A stretch of DNA of 64,000 bases from Bugulina stolonifera (lineage: Eukaryota; Bryozoa; Gymnolaemata; Cheilostomatida; Bugulidae): the NCBI GenBank assembly GCA_935421135.1, contig OW285187.1, forward strand, positions 7,936,001-8,000,000. The letters run 5' to 3'. Both the position numbers and the translations under genes were made by a program. Positions 1 through 11,700 of the stretch are shown piece after piece. The notes under the pieces are model-generated. The model saw only the letters and a list, made by a program, of their open reading frames with translations, was not told the DNA's origin and ran no database searches. The first letter of the stretch is position 1. Each line of letters starts with the position of its first letter.

Positions 1-120
1 AAAGACCACCACAGCTTCTAGAGCTGGATATTATTTGTAGCCCGATATGGCACGGAGGGAAAACCTTCTTTCAGACAAAAACCTCCAGGTCATTGCTGAG
101 CGGTCACTCAGCCACCAACA
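1..120 (-). repeat. Truncated tRNA-derived SINE copy (family A)
   Basis: The stretch shares its body with the fuller element at 13371-13587: the words gatatggcacggagggaaaa and caggtcatt recur in the same order. It is cut by the window edge on one side, and the tRNA-like head is degenerate. Not coding. Confidence 0.6.
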
Positions 121-364
121 CCAACATGCACTGATAGCAAGTTGATGAAAAGTACTCATTATATTTTGAGGCTAATGAGTTCTATCAAATTGTTTTTACT
201 AAATCTTGTGGTATCATGGTAAGTTACTTTTTCCACAAGTTGCTTAAGTGGAGTGATGTTAGATTAATACAATTAGTAAATATTATGTAAATTCAGTCTT
301 CTATTTACATACATGTGCATGTAACATCGTATATATTATATATAATAATACTATATTATACTAC

Positions 365-722
365 AGCATTATGGAACTATAATATCGCAATATTTTATGC
401 ACTCACCTGTCACTTTGTTCAGTTGTACTAGCCCAGTCTCAATTTGAATGAAGCCAACTTCAATGAATGAGTTTTTCAATACTGCCTCTATAGGAAATGC
501 AAGCAAGAAAATTTTACAACGAGTAGTCTGATTGGTTAGCATGCACCTGGTTGCTAAGAAACACCCAGCTTGTAAGCCAATTTAACTTAACACAAAAGAA
601 TCTATTTGGTAGTGTGTTACTAATACTTCTTTTGTATGTAGTTTACAATGTGTTGTTGCAATCAAACAAAACGATGCGCACTGTACAATTGGGTGGTGTG
701 TATAATTTTCACACAGCATAGT
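365..722. repeat. Duplicated segment, left copy
   Basis: This block is repeated at about 6084-6673 in the same orientation at roughly 75-80 percent identity by eye. On the minus strand, the part at 407-490 reads as an open exon-like stretch ending at a GTGAGT donor (last base 407), with its final phase compatible with ELOVL exon 2. It could be the leader exon of a second elongase lying left of the window, or simply a non-coding dispersed repeat. The two copies differ at silent and non-silent sites alike, so coding status stays open. Confidence 0.6.
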
Positions 723-861
723 GCCGTTCTTCTCCACACTATAGTATCACACATACATGTATCTAATATGTATCTGATGATAGCTTGGAGTTGTGCTTGC
801 TTCTTACCTGAACAGTAGCCTCAGGTTCTGAGAGCCAATGGACTTGTGCCATACAAGTACC

Positions 862-1226
862 TGCTTCCATAGACCCCCTGGGCTTGATGGATTGCTGCCC
901 TTGTCTGGCACGGAGGGGAAACTTTTTGCTGTTAGGTGCAGTAGTGGAGAAATTTGGATAGCCTTAGTTCCTTGTTTGTGGTTGGGGTTTGGGGTAAGGG
1001 CGGTCAACCAGCAAAGATAGAGAAGACAACTTCTCCTGCTTCATTTTTGGCGAAGAACAAAGGCTATCTCAAATTTCTCCACTTCTGCACCTAACTCACT
1101 TTTTGCGGGACAAAAACCTTCAGGTCATTGGTGGGGCTTGAACCCATGTCCTAGCAGATAGTTTGTGTCATTGCTGCAAGACTAGAGCGACTAGCTCTAG
1201 TCCACTCGATCACCACCAACACCTTG
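862..1226 (-). repeat. tRNA-derived SINE (family A) interrupted by a hairpin element
   Basis: Read on the minus strand, the right end has a tRNA-like head with a B-box-like word (gggttcaagcccc) at about 1132-1144, followed by the family A body (caaaaa, then cggaggggaa). The body is split at 929-1098 by a hairpin insertion flanked by ctttttg on both sides. Confidence 0.65.
929..1098. mobile_element. 170-bp hairpin MITE nested in a SINE
   Basis: Inverted arms of about 38 bp start with gttaggtgcagtagtggaga on the left and match the reverse complement of the right arm near 1057-1095. The 7-bp word ctttttg occurs directly at 922-928 and 1099-1105, as expected for a target-site duplication. No coding capacity. 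Confidence 0.65.
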
Positions 1227-2182
1227 TATACTGCCCAGTGTATCGTCCAGCTAAAACTCTCAGCATATTATAGTACCATTGACAGTGATGCTGAATGCTA
1301 TGATCGTGATTATCAAACGACGCCGAGCTATCATTTAAGCAGAGTATAGGTATTTGAAATGCTATCAACCAAAAACATCAAGTACCACATGACCACTGAG
1401 TATTCAAAGACTAACTATTAATGATGCTGAACAAGCAGTACCCCCATTGTTGCATAACCTTGCATCCCTAATACACAGTATAACACTTCATGTAGGCTAC
1501 CTAGTGAAGTTACCGCTATGCCAAGGCATCATTTACATTAACATGAGAAATTCCGTCAACCCACTAGTCTTAGGTTAAGTCACCTTATCCCACCATTTCA
1601 ATAATCACTGAGGATGCATGCTAATCATGCCAATTATGTTGCTGCGACTTGTAAGACAGCTGATAAACTGAGGATGGAAGTACCTAGCCTATAGATGAGA
1701 GATAGTAGATGTATCTTCAACTATACATGTAATAAAGTACATTTATATTATCTTACAATCACTGGACTGATACTGAAACTATATTACAAGATATATTCAT
1801 AAGCTCTAAAGTAGATATAGAGTATACTATTGGAAGGTCAGCTGTGTAACAGTAAATTAATATGTATAAAATTGTAAGATTATCGTCGGTGGTTATTTTA
1901 CCTTTTCTGTTATTTCCCCTGAAAAGATTTTGCTTTTAGTAGAAAGCCTATGCACAGGTTATCATGTTATTATGCACAGAGTATTGCACTGAATCTAGTA
2001 GCAGAATGTCAATACGAAGATGAAAAACCATTAGAAATGACAAAATTCTCAATCTATGTCTCAGGTATTCCATATAAAATGGATGCATATTGCGTTACGA
2101 ATAAGGTTGTCAGTCTACATTCCAATAATTGATAAGAGCTACTGAGATTACTTTGAATCAAGTGCCTACACGATGCCTGGAA
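1227..2182. other. Intergenic, nothing recognisable
   Basis: AT-rich sequence with no exon-like stretch, repeat array or RNA gene that I can support. The ELOVL 3' UTR presumably occupies the right-hand part on the minus strand. Confidence 0.5.
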
Positions 2183-5100
2183 CTAGTCTTCTTTTCCATC
2201 TTGGGGTTTCCTTCCTCTTGGAGAAAAGGCTTTGATAGTTTTGGCTGTTGTCTGGTAGGCTTTATTATAAAAGTTTGAAAAGAGCAGTATGAGTGATATC
2301 ATGTATAGAATTAGTGCTACTCCGTATCCTTGTGGGTAGCCGCAGTTAAGGTAGTATGCATAAATTGCGTGGCATAAAAGCTTCCAGAACTGGGTCTAAA
2401 ACAACAAGAACTTATCGTGAGATGTGGTAGGGACACTGAGCTCAGGTCTTTGAGTTGTCAAGATCTTCCATACTAGTTGAACACTGATTTTATTTTACTA
2501 GACCTACCAGTTGAATCATAGTCATATATTTCTTCCACCACAGATACTTTCTCATTTGGGGTCCCATGGCAGAGAACATATAGTATGTGTGCATTAGGAC
2601 GTGCACTCCAGAGTTCAGGAATCCAGTGAAGTAGGCTATAGTTGGTATATATACAACTAGTCAATACAGGAGGTAATGTGTGCATCATATCATTGTGATA
2701 ATATCAAGTCACTTCAGTTTGTACATGTTAATATACATGTAGTATTTGATAAACTTACAGCAACCTCCTGGCAGGTACCTTGCTCCAACCCACCACAGCA
2801 TGAACATGGTGGAGTGATGGTAAACATGTAGGAAAGATATCTGGTTATTCTTTTTCCGAAGTACAAATATGAACTGAAAATTGAACAAAATTTCAAGTAT
2901 GCAATGATTGTCCAAACTATAGATATTATATTATATCTATAGTTCATGCAGTCTAAACACCCCACTAAGTCATGGACTCGCAGAGGGTGACAACTTTATA
3001 TAGTTTAGATAACTGGATATAATGATCAAGTTAGACATTCAAATTATAGAATTATATTTATATATTTACAGTGTCAATAAATTCAATGAACTTTGAAAAG
3101 TAGTACCACCAGCAGACCTTGGCCAACTGAAATTACAACAAGTGCAGTTATGCAGTATAATAATTACATTGCATTGTGAACATAAAACGGCAATTTTGAA
3201 GTTGCTTGCCCTCAATTTAGGGGAAGCGCAATACTATAGAAGGGTCACCTACTGTCCAGCTGTGGTGATGGTAGTAGCTGATGATACAGACCTTCAGTGA
3301 TATCACATATACCATACCATATACACATAGAAAGGAAGCTAGAGAGTACTCATAGAGTAAGCTAGAGAGTACCTACCCTGAGAGAAGTTACATCATCGGA
3401 TTGATCTACTGGTGAACATCACAAGTTGAATTTGGGGTTAGCAAAGGTGGTAATGAAGAACTACAAGTACAACATACTGATTTATCTACACTGTACATGT
3501 ATATTAGTAAAGTGCATACACCCACAGTATATTGTGCATTAATAAACTGTTAATGTTATGCAAAGATGAACCTTGCGTTATGTAGACATTGGCAGAAGTA
3601 TAATATGTAACATGGAAGCTCGCAAACCAATAACCATAACAAGAAGTTATCCGTTCCCAAACAAAAAATCAGGAGAAGACAACTTCCTGTTATGATCATT
3701 AGTATCAGCCTACCTATTACAATTTGTTTTACTGCATATTCAGGTTTCTCTATTTTCACATCTGCATGTGCTTATTATATATAGTATTCGTTAAATATCT
3801 GCCTTTAGACTTACCTCATAAAACATGTATGCTGAGAGTAGTACAAGTAGGAAGTTGTAGACAACAATAAATGATTTCAGAGAGTATGCTTCCCTGCTGG
3901 CCATATACTTTGGGCCAAGGTGAACTATTAGTAAGTAGATTGCAGTGAGGGCTATTGTTGGGTATGGAGTCGACATGAGCATCCAGTCTTTCACTCTTGA
4001 ATCTAGAGTAGTGACAGATATTATAAGCTAATTTAGACATGATAAGCTAATTTTATATAACTACATGTATTCTGTGTAGAAGTCCAAAATTCCACAAATA
4101 TAGTATTTATTTATTTAGTAACAATACCTAAAACCACATTGAAACATTGACATAAGAAGCTGCATGCCCCTCCCCCCCCCCCCGGCCCCCCTCCTCCACA
4201 TCAAACAATGAATTATATCTAATAACACAGCCTAATGGCATGGGCACTAATAAGCTATTGATAATAATTGGAAGTTGTCTTCTCTTAATTTCTCTTGCTC
4301 TTCAATTTTCTCCCAATGTTGGAAAAATGGAAGAGAAATTGAGAGAGGACAACTTCTAATTATGATCAATAGATTATTAGTGCCCATGCCTAATGGCCAT
4401 AACAGTAGGCTTCCTATTACAATATTTGGTCTCCTCTCCTTTTTAAAACACAATGTAACACTTTACTAAATTCACATGGTCACAGAGAACAGCTGATATG
4501 CCTTTAGCCTATGTCCACCTAGCTCATGCCCAGAATCATGCAGCTGAGCTGATAGCATCTAATTTATACTTGAATTTTGCTTGTCAGCAAAATTTTCTGC
4601 AATGTGCCATTTTTATTCCGTAACAATTAAATTAACTTCTATGATTTCAAATTAATTTAATAACGATTTTAAAGTAGTTTGAGCAATAATTATCAAATAG
4701 TATTCAGTTTTGTACCTAATTTTTACGTCCGAGCCAGGCACAACTGAAGATTTTCTCTGGTCAAGCTCTACACGCTGACTGCCTTGGAAAATGGTACAGA
4801 GTAAGAGTTACAACTACAAGTTAGTAGCTTCCATGTCATATAAAGTTAGTAATGTAATGGTTTTTGGTTTCTTGTGCGGTCGTCCTTGGACGACTCCCGA
4901 TCCCAAAATGAAGTGCCTATGAGTGGTGCTAGGCCTTCTCATCACATGAAAGATCGAGCGGTCTCAGTAGTCCAATTACTACTAGAGACAACCCATCTGG
5001 TCCCGAGTCTAGCCTGGGTACTATACTTAGAAAGAGAGTGATCCGACCTAGTAGGCGGTTCGTGTTGCAAGGTCGAGGACCTTAACAACTAGAATGACCT

Positions 5101-5803
5101 ATCTACGAAGTGAAAGTTTCTGTATAATAAGTATAGATGTGTCTTTATTGAGATCCAAGCAAAGACTGAGACAACAAACGTAAAAACAATGCCCTTTATA
5201 TAGTATAAGAACTTCCGCCCGACGTAGTGTCGGGAAAAGACGGCGTAGGGTCGTTCGGAAGTTGCGCAACAACATGGCGGCCGGAAGCCCGATGGCCGAC
5301 TCAAAATGGGTTGGGCTATACAAAAGATGCTTAAAATCATCCAATTCATGTACAAAATGAATATCAAGTAATTCTGAGAGGTCGGGCCTCTTTACATGGG
5401 TATAAAAGGCATAAAAGACTTGGAAATGTTATACACAAGTATGTACATTGTAGGTATAAACTGAATGGTTAGACCTGCAATATAAGACAAGTATAAGTAT
5501 ACGAACAACTAAATGTAAGAGTACAAGTGTCAGATGAGTAGTGCTGTGGCAACTACTAGGCACCGAAGGTGCTATAAGGTCCATCAGGGTGGCTGGAGTC
5601 GTATACAAATGTCCTGAACCATTACAGTAATATTGTGGGAGGATCCATGTTGTCATTACATGTTTATACTCAATATAATGTATTATGAAACATATAGTTT
5701 TCCAGTTACCTGAATTTAATTTAAAGTGAGTGAAGACTCTCTCAACAAACATATCCGCTCCGCCTACCAAGGCCTCCTGTAAGGTTGGAAAATGTTTTGG
5801 CAT
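2183..5803 (-). CDS. ELOVL very-long-chain fatty acid elongase, in-frame TGA in exon 3
   Basis: Predicted 3-ketoacyl-CoA synthase of the ER membrane, which condenses malonyl-CoA with long acyl-CoA. Seven exons, in order: 5710-5803, 3815-4002, 3377-3460, 3070-3126, 2759-2873, 2508-2635 and 2183-2395 (about 292 codons, normal for the family). Splice phases agree throughout. Visible signatures are KDW near the N-terminus, LGPKYM, FIDT, LRKKNN, the catalytic HVYHH box in exon 5, [10 protein letters not shown] and a Lys-rich tail. The start is the ATG at 5803; an internal ATG at 5752 is an alternative. The family resemblance is to ELOVL1/4/7. Oddity: a TGA at 3419-3421 interrupts exon 3 just before the conserved CxPVD segment (codon about 108), with no splice site that would remove it. 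The gene may therefore be a pseudogene, a null allele or an assembly error, although all other exons look intact. Confidence 0.82.
4170..4184. repeat. Poly-C tract
   Basis: A near-uninterrupted run of C in ELOVL intron 1. Similar C runs occur at 35744-35765 and near 40056-40070. Confidence 0.8.
4256..4375. mobile_element. Short hairpin element (GAAGTTGTCYTCTC family)
   Basis: The outer 25 bp on each side are inverted copies (ctattgataataattggaag against the reverse complement of the right end, agaggacaacttctaattat). Similar ends recur at 11448-11523, 27590-27650, 32662-32735 and 50985-51060. Lies in ELOVL intron 1. Confidence 0.55.
5160..5300. promoter_or_regulatory. CpG-rich block with ETS-like and YY1-like motifs
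   Basis: This stretch stands out from its AT-rich surroundings by its CpG content. It contains acttccgcc near 5210, cggaagttgcgc near 5256 and acatggcggccggaag near 5272, which resemble ETS and YY1 core-promoter motifs. It falls in ELOVL intron 1, so it could be an alternative promoter or part of an unrecognised mobile element. Motif resemblance only. Confidence 0.3.
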
Positions 5804-6083
5804 TCTAGATTTAAAGAGGGTATATAGAATATAATCAACATGAGATGATATTATGGTATTAATGCACATTGTACAATGTAGTGCATGTATATTGTGTAAG
5901 ATATTGTTACAGATATTGCAAACCTTGCATAAAAATGTCATATACAATAAAATGGCCAAACACCTTAACACCCTGTATATAGCAAGGTGGCCATAATATG
6001 AAGGGTGTCTTGTGTGCAGTTGGCTCATTATATAAAGAAGTAGCTAAACACACAATATCAATTGTATAATATACCATTAGTAA

Positions 6084-6673
6084 ATAGCATTATGCAATTA
6101 TAATATCGTAATGTAATGTTTAATGCACTCACCTGCCACTTGTTTAGTTGTGTACTAGCCCAGTCTCAATTTGAATAAATCCAGCTTCAATGAATGAGTT
6201 TTCCATTACTGCTTCTATTTATAGGAAAAGTAAGCAAGAAAATTTTGCAACGAATAGCTTGATTGGTTAGCATGCATCTAGTTGCTAAGAAACACCAAGC
6301 TTGAAAGCCAATCTAATCTAACACAAAAAAATCTATTAGTGTATCCGCTACGTCTTGGACCGATCTGGGTCCCAGGTCCAAACAGCTATTCGCCTGGAAT
6401 TTTGCTTGGCAGGAGAAAACAATCCCTAGCTCATCGGCACATCTGGGTTTTCGCATGAAAAGGAGAATTTCGCTTTTGGCCCAGGCTGGTGGGTTCGTGA
6501 CTCTGTGATGGATGCATGCCGGAAAAAACTTTTGGCAAGTTGACCTGTGCCTGAAATCTAAGGTTATGAAGACACTCTATTTAGTAGTGTGATACTTCTT
6601 TTAGAGAGCTTGTAATTAAATAAAATGATGTACACTGTTATATGGGAAGGGTATACAATATGCACACAGCATT
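6084..6673. repeat. Duplicated segment, right copy, with insertion
   Basis: Second copy of the block at 365-722. Here the minus-strand exon-like stretch starts with an ATG at 6206 and ends at a GTGAGT donor (last base 6133), but small indels put a TAA in frame. It lies upstream of ELOVL exon 1, so it could be a decayed alternative first exon or just repeat DNA. Confidence 0.6.
6338..6575. mobile_element. 238-bp insertion with target-site duplication
   Basis: Absent from the sister copy of the duplicated block (where tctatttggtagtg is continuous). Flanked directly by tctatt at 6332-6337 and 6576-6581. The insert is GC-richer than its surroundings and has very short inverted ends (AGTGT and ACACT). 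Family not recognised. Confidence 0.6.
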
Positions 6674-7757
6674 TTACCAAAGACTCTGATTACAGTCCTC
6701 TACAACAGGTAAGGAAAGGGCTTATTTAATACACCTTGTCCCTAGTCAAAAAATTCCTATAGAACAGATTTATTCAACTAGTATAATATGTGTAATGATA
6801 GGTATAAGAACTATTGCAGATAAATGTGATAGTATGCAAGTTCTAGTTATATACATGTAGCTATATTACTAGTCTGCTAGCTACTTCTGTGCCTGTATGG
6901 TGCTATTTTATATTATTATTTATGTGCTCATTCCACTGTATATACAGTCAGCTATTTACAGCATTGAGTAGACAGTTATTTGTCTCCTGTAGTTAATTAT
7001 GTAGCTCACCAAGTGATGGCTGTATTCAAGGTAGTGCAGTGTAGTCAGTGTAACATGCCTGGTACAGTTAATAATCAGTGGGTCTACCTCCTGTGAGGTT
7101 AGCTGTTACAGTACAAGGTTTAAATTTGAATAGCTTGTGGAAATATTTTATTGACATGATTATGTATTGAACTACATGTATGCGTAGATGTATTGAACTA
7201 CATGTAGCTAGAGTATAAGACAGTTAAACTACATGTACATCATGAATTATGATCAATATGGATATAAAATATGAGTAACAAATGTAAAAATATATTGTGC
7301 ATAAATATGGCTTAAAAATTTAAACATGATATATTATAGCTTATAGATGAACTATAATATACTATATACAATGATATAATACTATATAAATGTTACCTGT
7401 ACGGTTATGAAATCGCTCTTGTATAAACAACTCCTATGAAAACTGGGAAGTACACATTGTCACTTTGGCACCAAATTCATTGAAATATGAAAGATTGAAT
7501 TTATAGGACACATAAAATTGACAAAATAAATATATAAATGAGCAGATTTTGCATGAATATTAGAATGTTTGATTGAGAACAGATTAAAATATCAGACAAC
7601 ATCTAATTTGATGTACACTATCACATATAAGTGCACACAAAGAGACTTTGTGCAGAGTTAGGTTTTCCCTTAGTAGTATTGCAGTAATATGAGATGCTTT
7701 ATGCTGTAGTACTCTCAGTCATCTTTTCTATCCACCTAAAGCATCACATATTATACA
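6674..7757. other. Intergenic, nothing recognisable
   Basis: AT-rich DNA with scattered acatgta words. I see no exon, RNA gene or array. Confidence 0.5.
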
Positions 7758-8574
7758 GTGATAGACAAAATAGTTGGGACACTCTAATGCAGTAGTCAAA
7801 TTTCAATACACTTTAAATCTTTCCATTATATAAGTTCTTGTCCAACAAAGGGTATAAACATACAACATGTCAATGGAGTCCTCTCACTCCAAGGAACCCA
7901 TTTATGCTTATTTCAAAAGAGTTATCTAATCTCCAGTAAAGTTACAGTGTATTATTCACTTCTTTGAGTCAAATTCTGTACAGATATATTGCATAATTTT
8001 TTGCTCGCGTATCTGCAATAGTTGAATAAATTGGTTGTAAGCAGTTAGGAAAATCACTGTTTCTTGAAATGGCTACGCTTCAAGACAAGAAAGAAGTTAC
8101 TTTTTCCGGCTCTAAGATCTTTCACAGTTTTCTTCCACCTCCTGATCTTACACGCTCTAGACTTTAGAAAGCGCAATTTAGTAGAAATTTCTCTTACTGT
8201 CATATTTTATTATTATGCAAGAGTAGAACAATAAACTTCTTGTCTTGAAGCATGACTATTTCAAGAAACAGTGATTTTTCTAACTACCTACAATCAATTT
8301 ATATGTGTACAACTATTGCAGATAAGTGAGCGAAAAATTATGCAATATATCTGTGCAGAATTTGACTCAAAGTGAATACCGTATTGTAACCTTACTGGAG
8401 ATTAGATAACTCATTTGAAATAAGCATAAATGGGTTCCTTAGAGTTCGGGGATATAGTTGATATTATATTTATACCCTTTGTTGGATAACAACTGATGCA
8501 ATGAAAAAATTAAAAGTGGATTCGAAATTTGGCTACTGCATTAGAATGTTCCAACTATTTTGTCCATCACTGGA
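7758..8574. mobile_element. Fold-back (MITE-like) element with ~340-bp inverted arms
   Basis: The left end cagtgatagacaaaatagtt is matched by the reverse complement of the right end (cagtgatggacaaaatagtt). The inverted match runs inward with small differences to about 8103 and 8236, leaving a loop of about 130 bp. The CAGTG...GACAAAATA end resembles Tc1/mariner termini. TA precedes the left end, but the right flank is GA, so the TA duplication is imperfect. No transposase ORF, so non-autonomous. Confidence 0.75.
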
Positions 8575-8751
8575 GCAAATATACTCATGGTTGATAAAAT
8601 AAAATAAATTACAAAAAAGTTGATTACTGGAGTTGTTTAAACTTAACGAGATATTTTACAAAGAAGACAACTCCAAACTATATGCATTTGCACATAGAAT
8701 TACATGTATAGATAGCCGTGCAAGATGAGCAAAACGCCTATGATAAAAATA

Positions 8752-8757
8752 TTTATT
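8752..8757 (-). terminator. Poly(A) signal candidate for the FGD gene
   Basis: AATAAA on the minus strand in an AATAAATA context, about 30 bases past the proposed stop codon of the FGD5/6-type gene. Confidence 0.4.
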
Positions 8758-8782
8758 TATCTTATTTATCAAAATAATTGAG

Positions 8783-11700
8783 CTATGCGGATAGTACCAG
8801 GAGACTGAAATAACAGGCCATACTTCAAATGAAGCTACAGACGTTCAAGATAATGACCATAAGTTTCTATTGTACAATATTGAAACTGGGTGGGTCATGG
8901 ATCGGGTAACAAGGTAGAAATAAACCAAACAACTTACCTTTCAGCTGCCTGAGCAGTTTCTGTTTTAAACAAAATTGGCTCAATAATGTCCATTGAAGGG
9001 TGATGTAGCCTAAACATGACGTCCTTATGGACACCCTCGTACGACGTCCCTACTTGTGCTACTTTATAGCCTAGCAAAGGCTTACTCTCTACAATCATAC
9101 AAACAGAATATAACATACTGATATATAACTAAGTATACACGATATGAGCTCTATAAATAACTACTAAACCCGCAAAAAATTAAATCTTGTGCAAGGAAAT
9201 GGAAAAATAATTATAACGAAAATTAAATATGTTGCTTGTCTTCCCAACAAATAAATTGATGTAAGCTAAGAAAGTTGTAGTCATCATATTGTATATCACA
9301 TACATATAAGTAAAAGAAAAGCAATATTGGTTAGCTGTGTATTAAATATTTAATGAAGTAGAGTAAGCTACTAACCTATTGCTGATGCATCCTCACAGGC
9401 AAGGTACTTGTATAAGACTTTATCTTTCAGCACAAACCAGTATTTATTCCAGTGTCTCTTCTTGACTCTCACACTGAGGTAACCACTCACCTCTCCCTCG
9501 TCATTAGCATGCACCTGGCAGGAAGTAGATACCCAACACATATAATATGTAACCACTGTAACATATACAGACCGTAACATATACATGTAATACACCGCAA
9601 CACATACATGTAACAAACTATAGCACCTACATGTAACACACCGCAAGATAGAGTATCACAAAACATAATGAAACAAAACTGTTTTATTTTGAAATAAATC
9701 ATAGAATTATCACCTTAGCAATTAGTCTCATGATTTTTATATATATATATATATATATGTACATATCTCCTCGAAAAACCTGCAGTGTTGGCCCACACTT
9801 GAGAACTTTGATGAATAAGTTTTTGAGAAAATTCTTTTCAATAGGTTTTGTTGTCAGTTTGGACAGTGAGACGTGTTAAATCTCACTATTTACATGATCA
9901 GGAAGTGTTTCAACACTAACCTCTTGTAGAACTTTGGGTTTGATTCGCGGAGAATTTTTGGCTGTGGCTCTTCCTCTGGTGAAACCAGATTTTGCAGCTG
10001 GAACTTTAAGCGTAGTAGACGAACTTTCAGCAGCTAGAATATTGTAGAGTATAAGTGCTAAGAGATCTATTTAGATGTGAATGTAAATAATATATGTATC
10101 AGAAAAGATATGAAAGTGAATATTAACCACTAGCAAATAAAATCACAAAGTTATAATGTCTGAAGGCCATGGTGGTGTATTCATTGTTTAGTAAACAAAC
10201 AAACAAACAAAGTTGCATTGCATTTATATAGCATATTTGTTGCTTAGTAATATACCTGTTGTATCTATAACAGCAGTAGTTGTGGGCTGCTACCAGTCAA
10301 TCATTAACTCAAACAGAAAAATCGGTTACCGAAACCATAAAAAAGTAAACGTAGTTTATTTAATATTAAACATTATTCTGACTACATCGTTTTTAAGCGT
10401 GTTTGATTACCTTCATAAAGTTTGTTAAAACATGTTTCACACACTCTCATTGGTTGATGATCTTCATACTTCAAGGGTGCTTTAAATGCTGAGCAACCAC
10501 CACATACAACCTACAGATTGTGTCAAGTCAACATGCATCAACTACTAGTATAGTACAGGCACCACTAACACATGCTAGAAGGGTGCAAATTCAAACGTTG
10601 CGTTTTCCCCCACAATGCACAGCAGAACAGCAAGTGAGCTAATAATACGACAGCACTGTATTAGTGTTTGCATGTATATAATTACACTTATCCCACCCAG
10701 GTTTCACACCTCATTCTAATGTAGGTATACATTTATATCTTTGTTATCAATATTCTACCCAAACTTTAGTCTAATGTTTCTGTAAGCCATATTTGTCCCA
10801 AAACATGATTAAAAGAATTAAATGATCTTTGCTTGTGATAATAATTATCAAATTCATATGAGAATGTCCACAGACCAGTAAGTAAACCCCCAATGAGTGT
10901 ATAATAATTGTACTGGGTACACGTACCATACATGTACACAGATCAACATGACTTCATGCACTACAAGACAGTAATATTCTGCACTGGAGAGATCACTGCA
11001 ATGAAATCTCCACGTGTATGTGTATTTGCTACTTGTATTATTATACTACATGCACTTATGTGAGATGTACGATATAGCTGTACATTCAGTAGAACAGAAT
11101 AAACTAGAGTACGTACATTACCACAGGCTCGGCAGTGGTGCCTCCTGTTGGTAAACGTGAAGGTGACGCTGCATTTCATACACATGGTGACTCTGTTATC
11201 AGGTATCCAAACAGGTGCTACTTCACCAAGTACATACTCACGGCTGTTAGTACTGTCCATAAGACCTTGTCTGTATGTACCTATAGCATATGTACAGGGG
11301 TTTATAGACAATGCGCATAATGTACATGCATACACCTATTTGACAGTTATTACACAATGTATACACAAGTTGTACTGTACATGTATGTCCAGAACTACAC
11401 CACAGGCCAATTTCAATCGAAGACAGGGCTTGCATATTCAGGTTTTTGATTATAACTAAGAAGTTATCCTCTCTCAAGAAAGAAGAAACCCTGAGAGAGG
11501 ACAACTCTCATTATGATTAATAACTGGTAGAAGGCTAGAAGTACTACAGTTTGACAAATTACACCCACACTAAACATAACCTACACGCATATTCACAACA
11601 CATTGCAGTAAATCATTTATATTATATACACATTGTGGCAGGCCACTCAATCTGTGAACTGGTCGCTGACCTCTCAGTGCAGGGCAGTGCACTGGCACAT

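Noticed and set aside
3419..3421. TGA as selenocysteine
   Set aside because: Elongases are not selenoproteins, and the aligned position in relatives is not Cys; no SECIS-like structure was recognised.
5429..6028. 199-codon minus-strand open frame
   Set aside because: Only the part at 5710-5803 is exon-like (ELOVL exon 1). The rest is intron and 5' flank read through by chance, with non-protein-like composition.
8783..8804. Alternative last exons for the FGD gene near 8870 and 8905
   Set aside because: Acceptors there lead to immediate stops in the required phase; the 8783-8804 option was kept only because its phase works, with low confidence.
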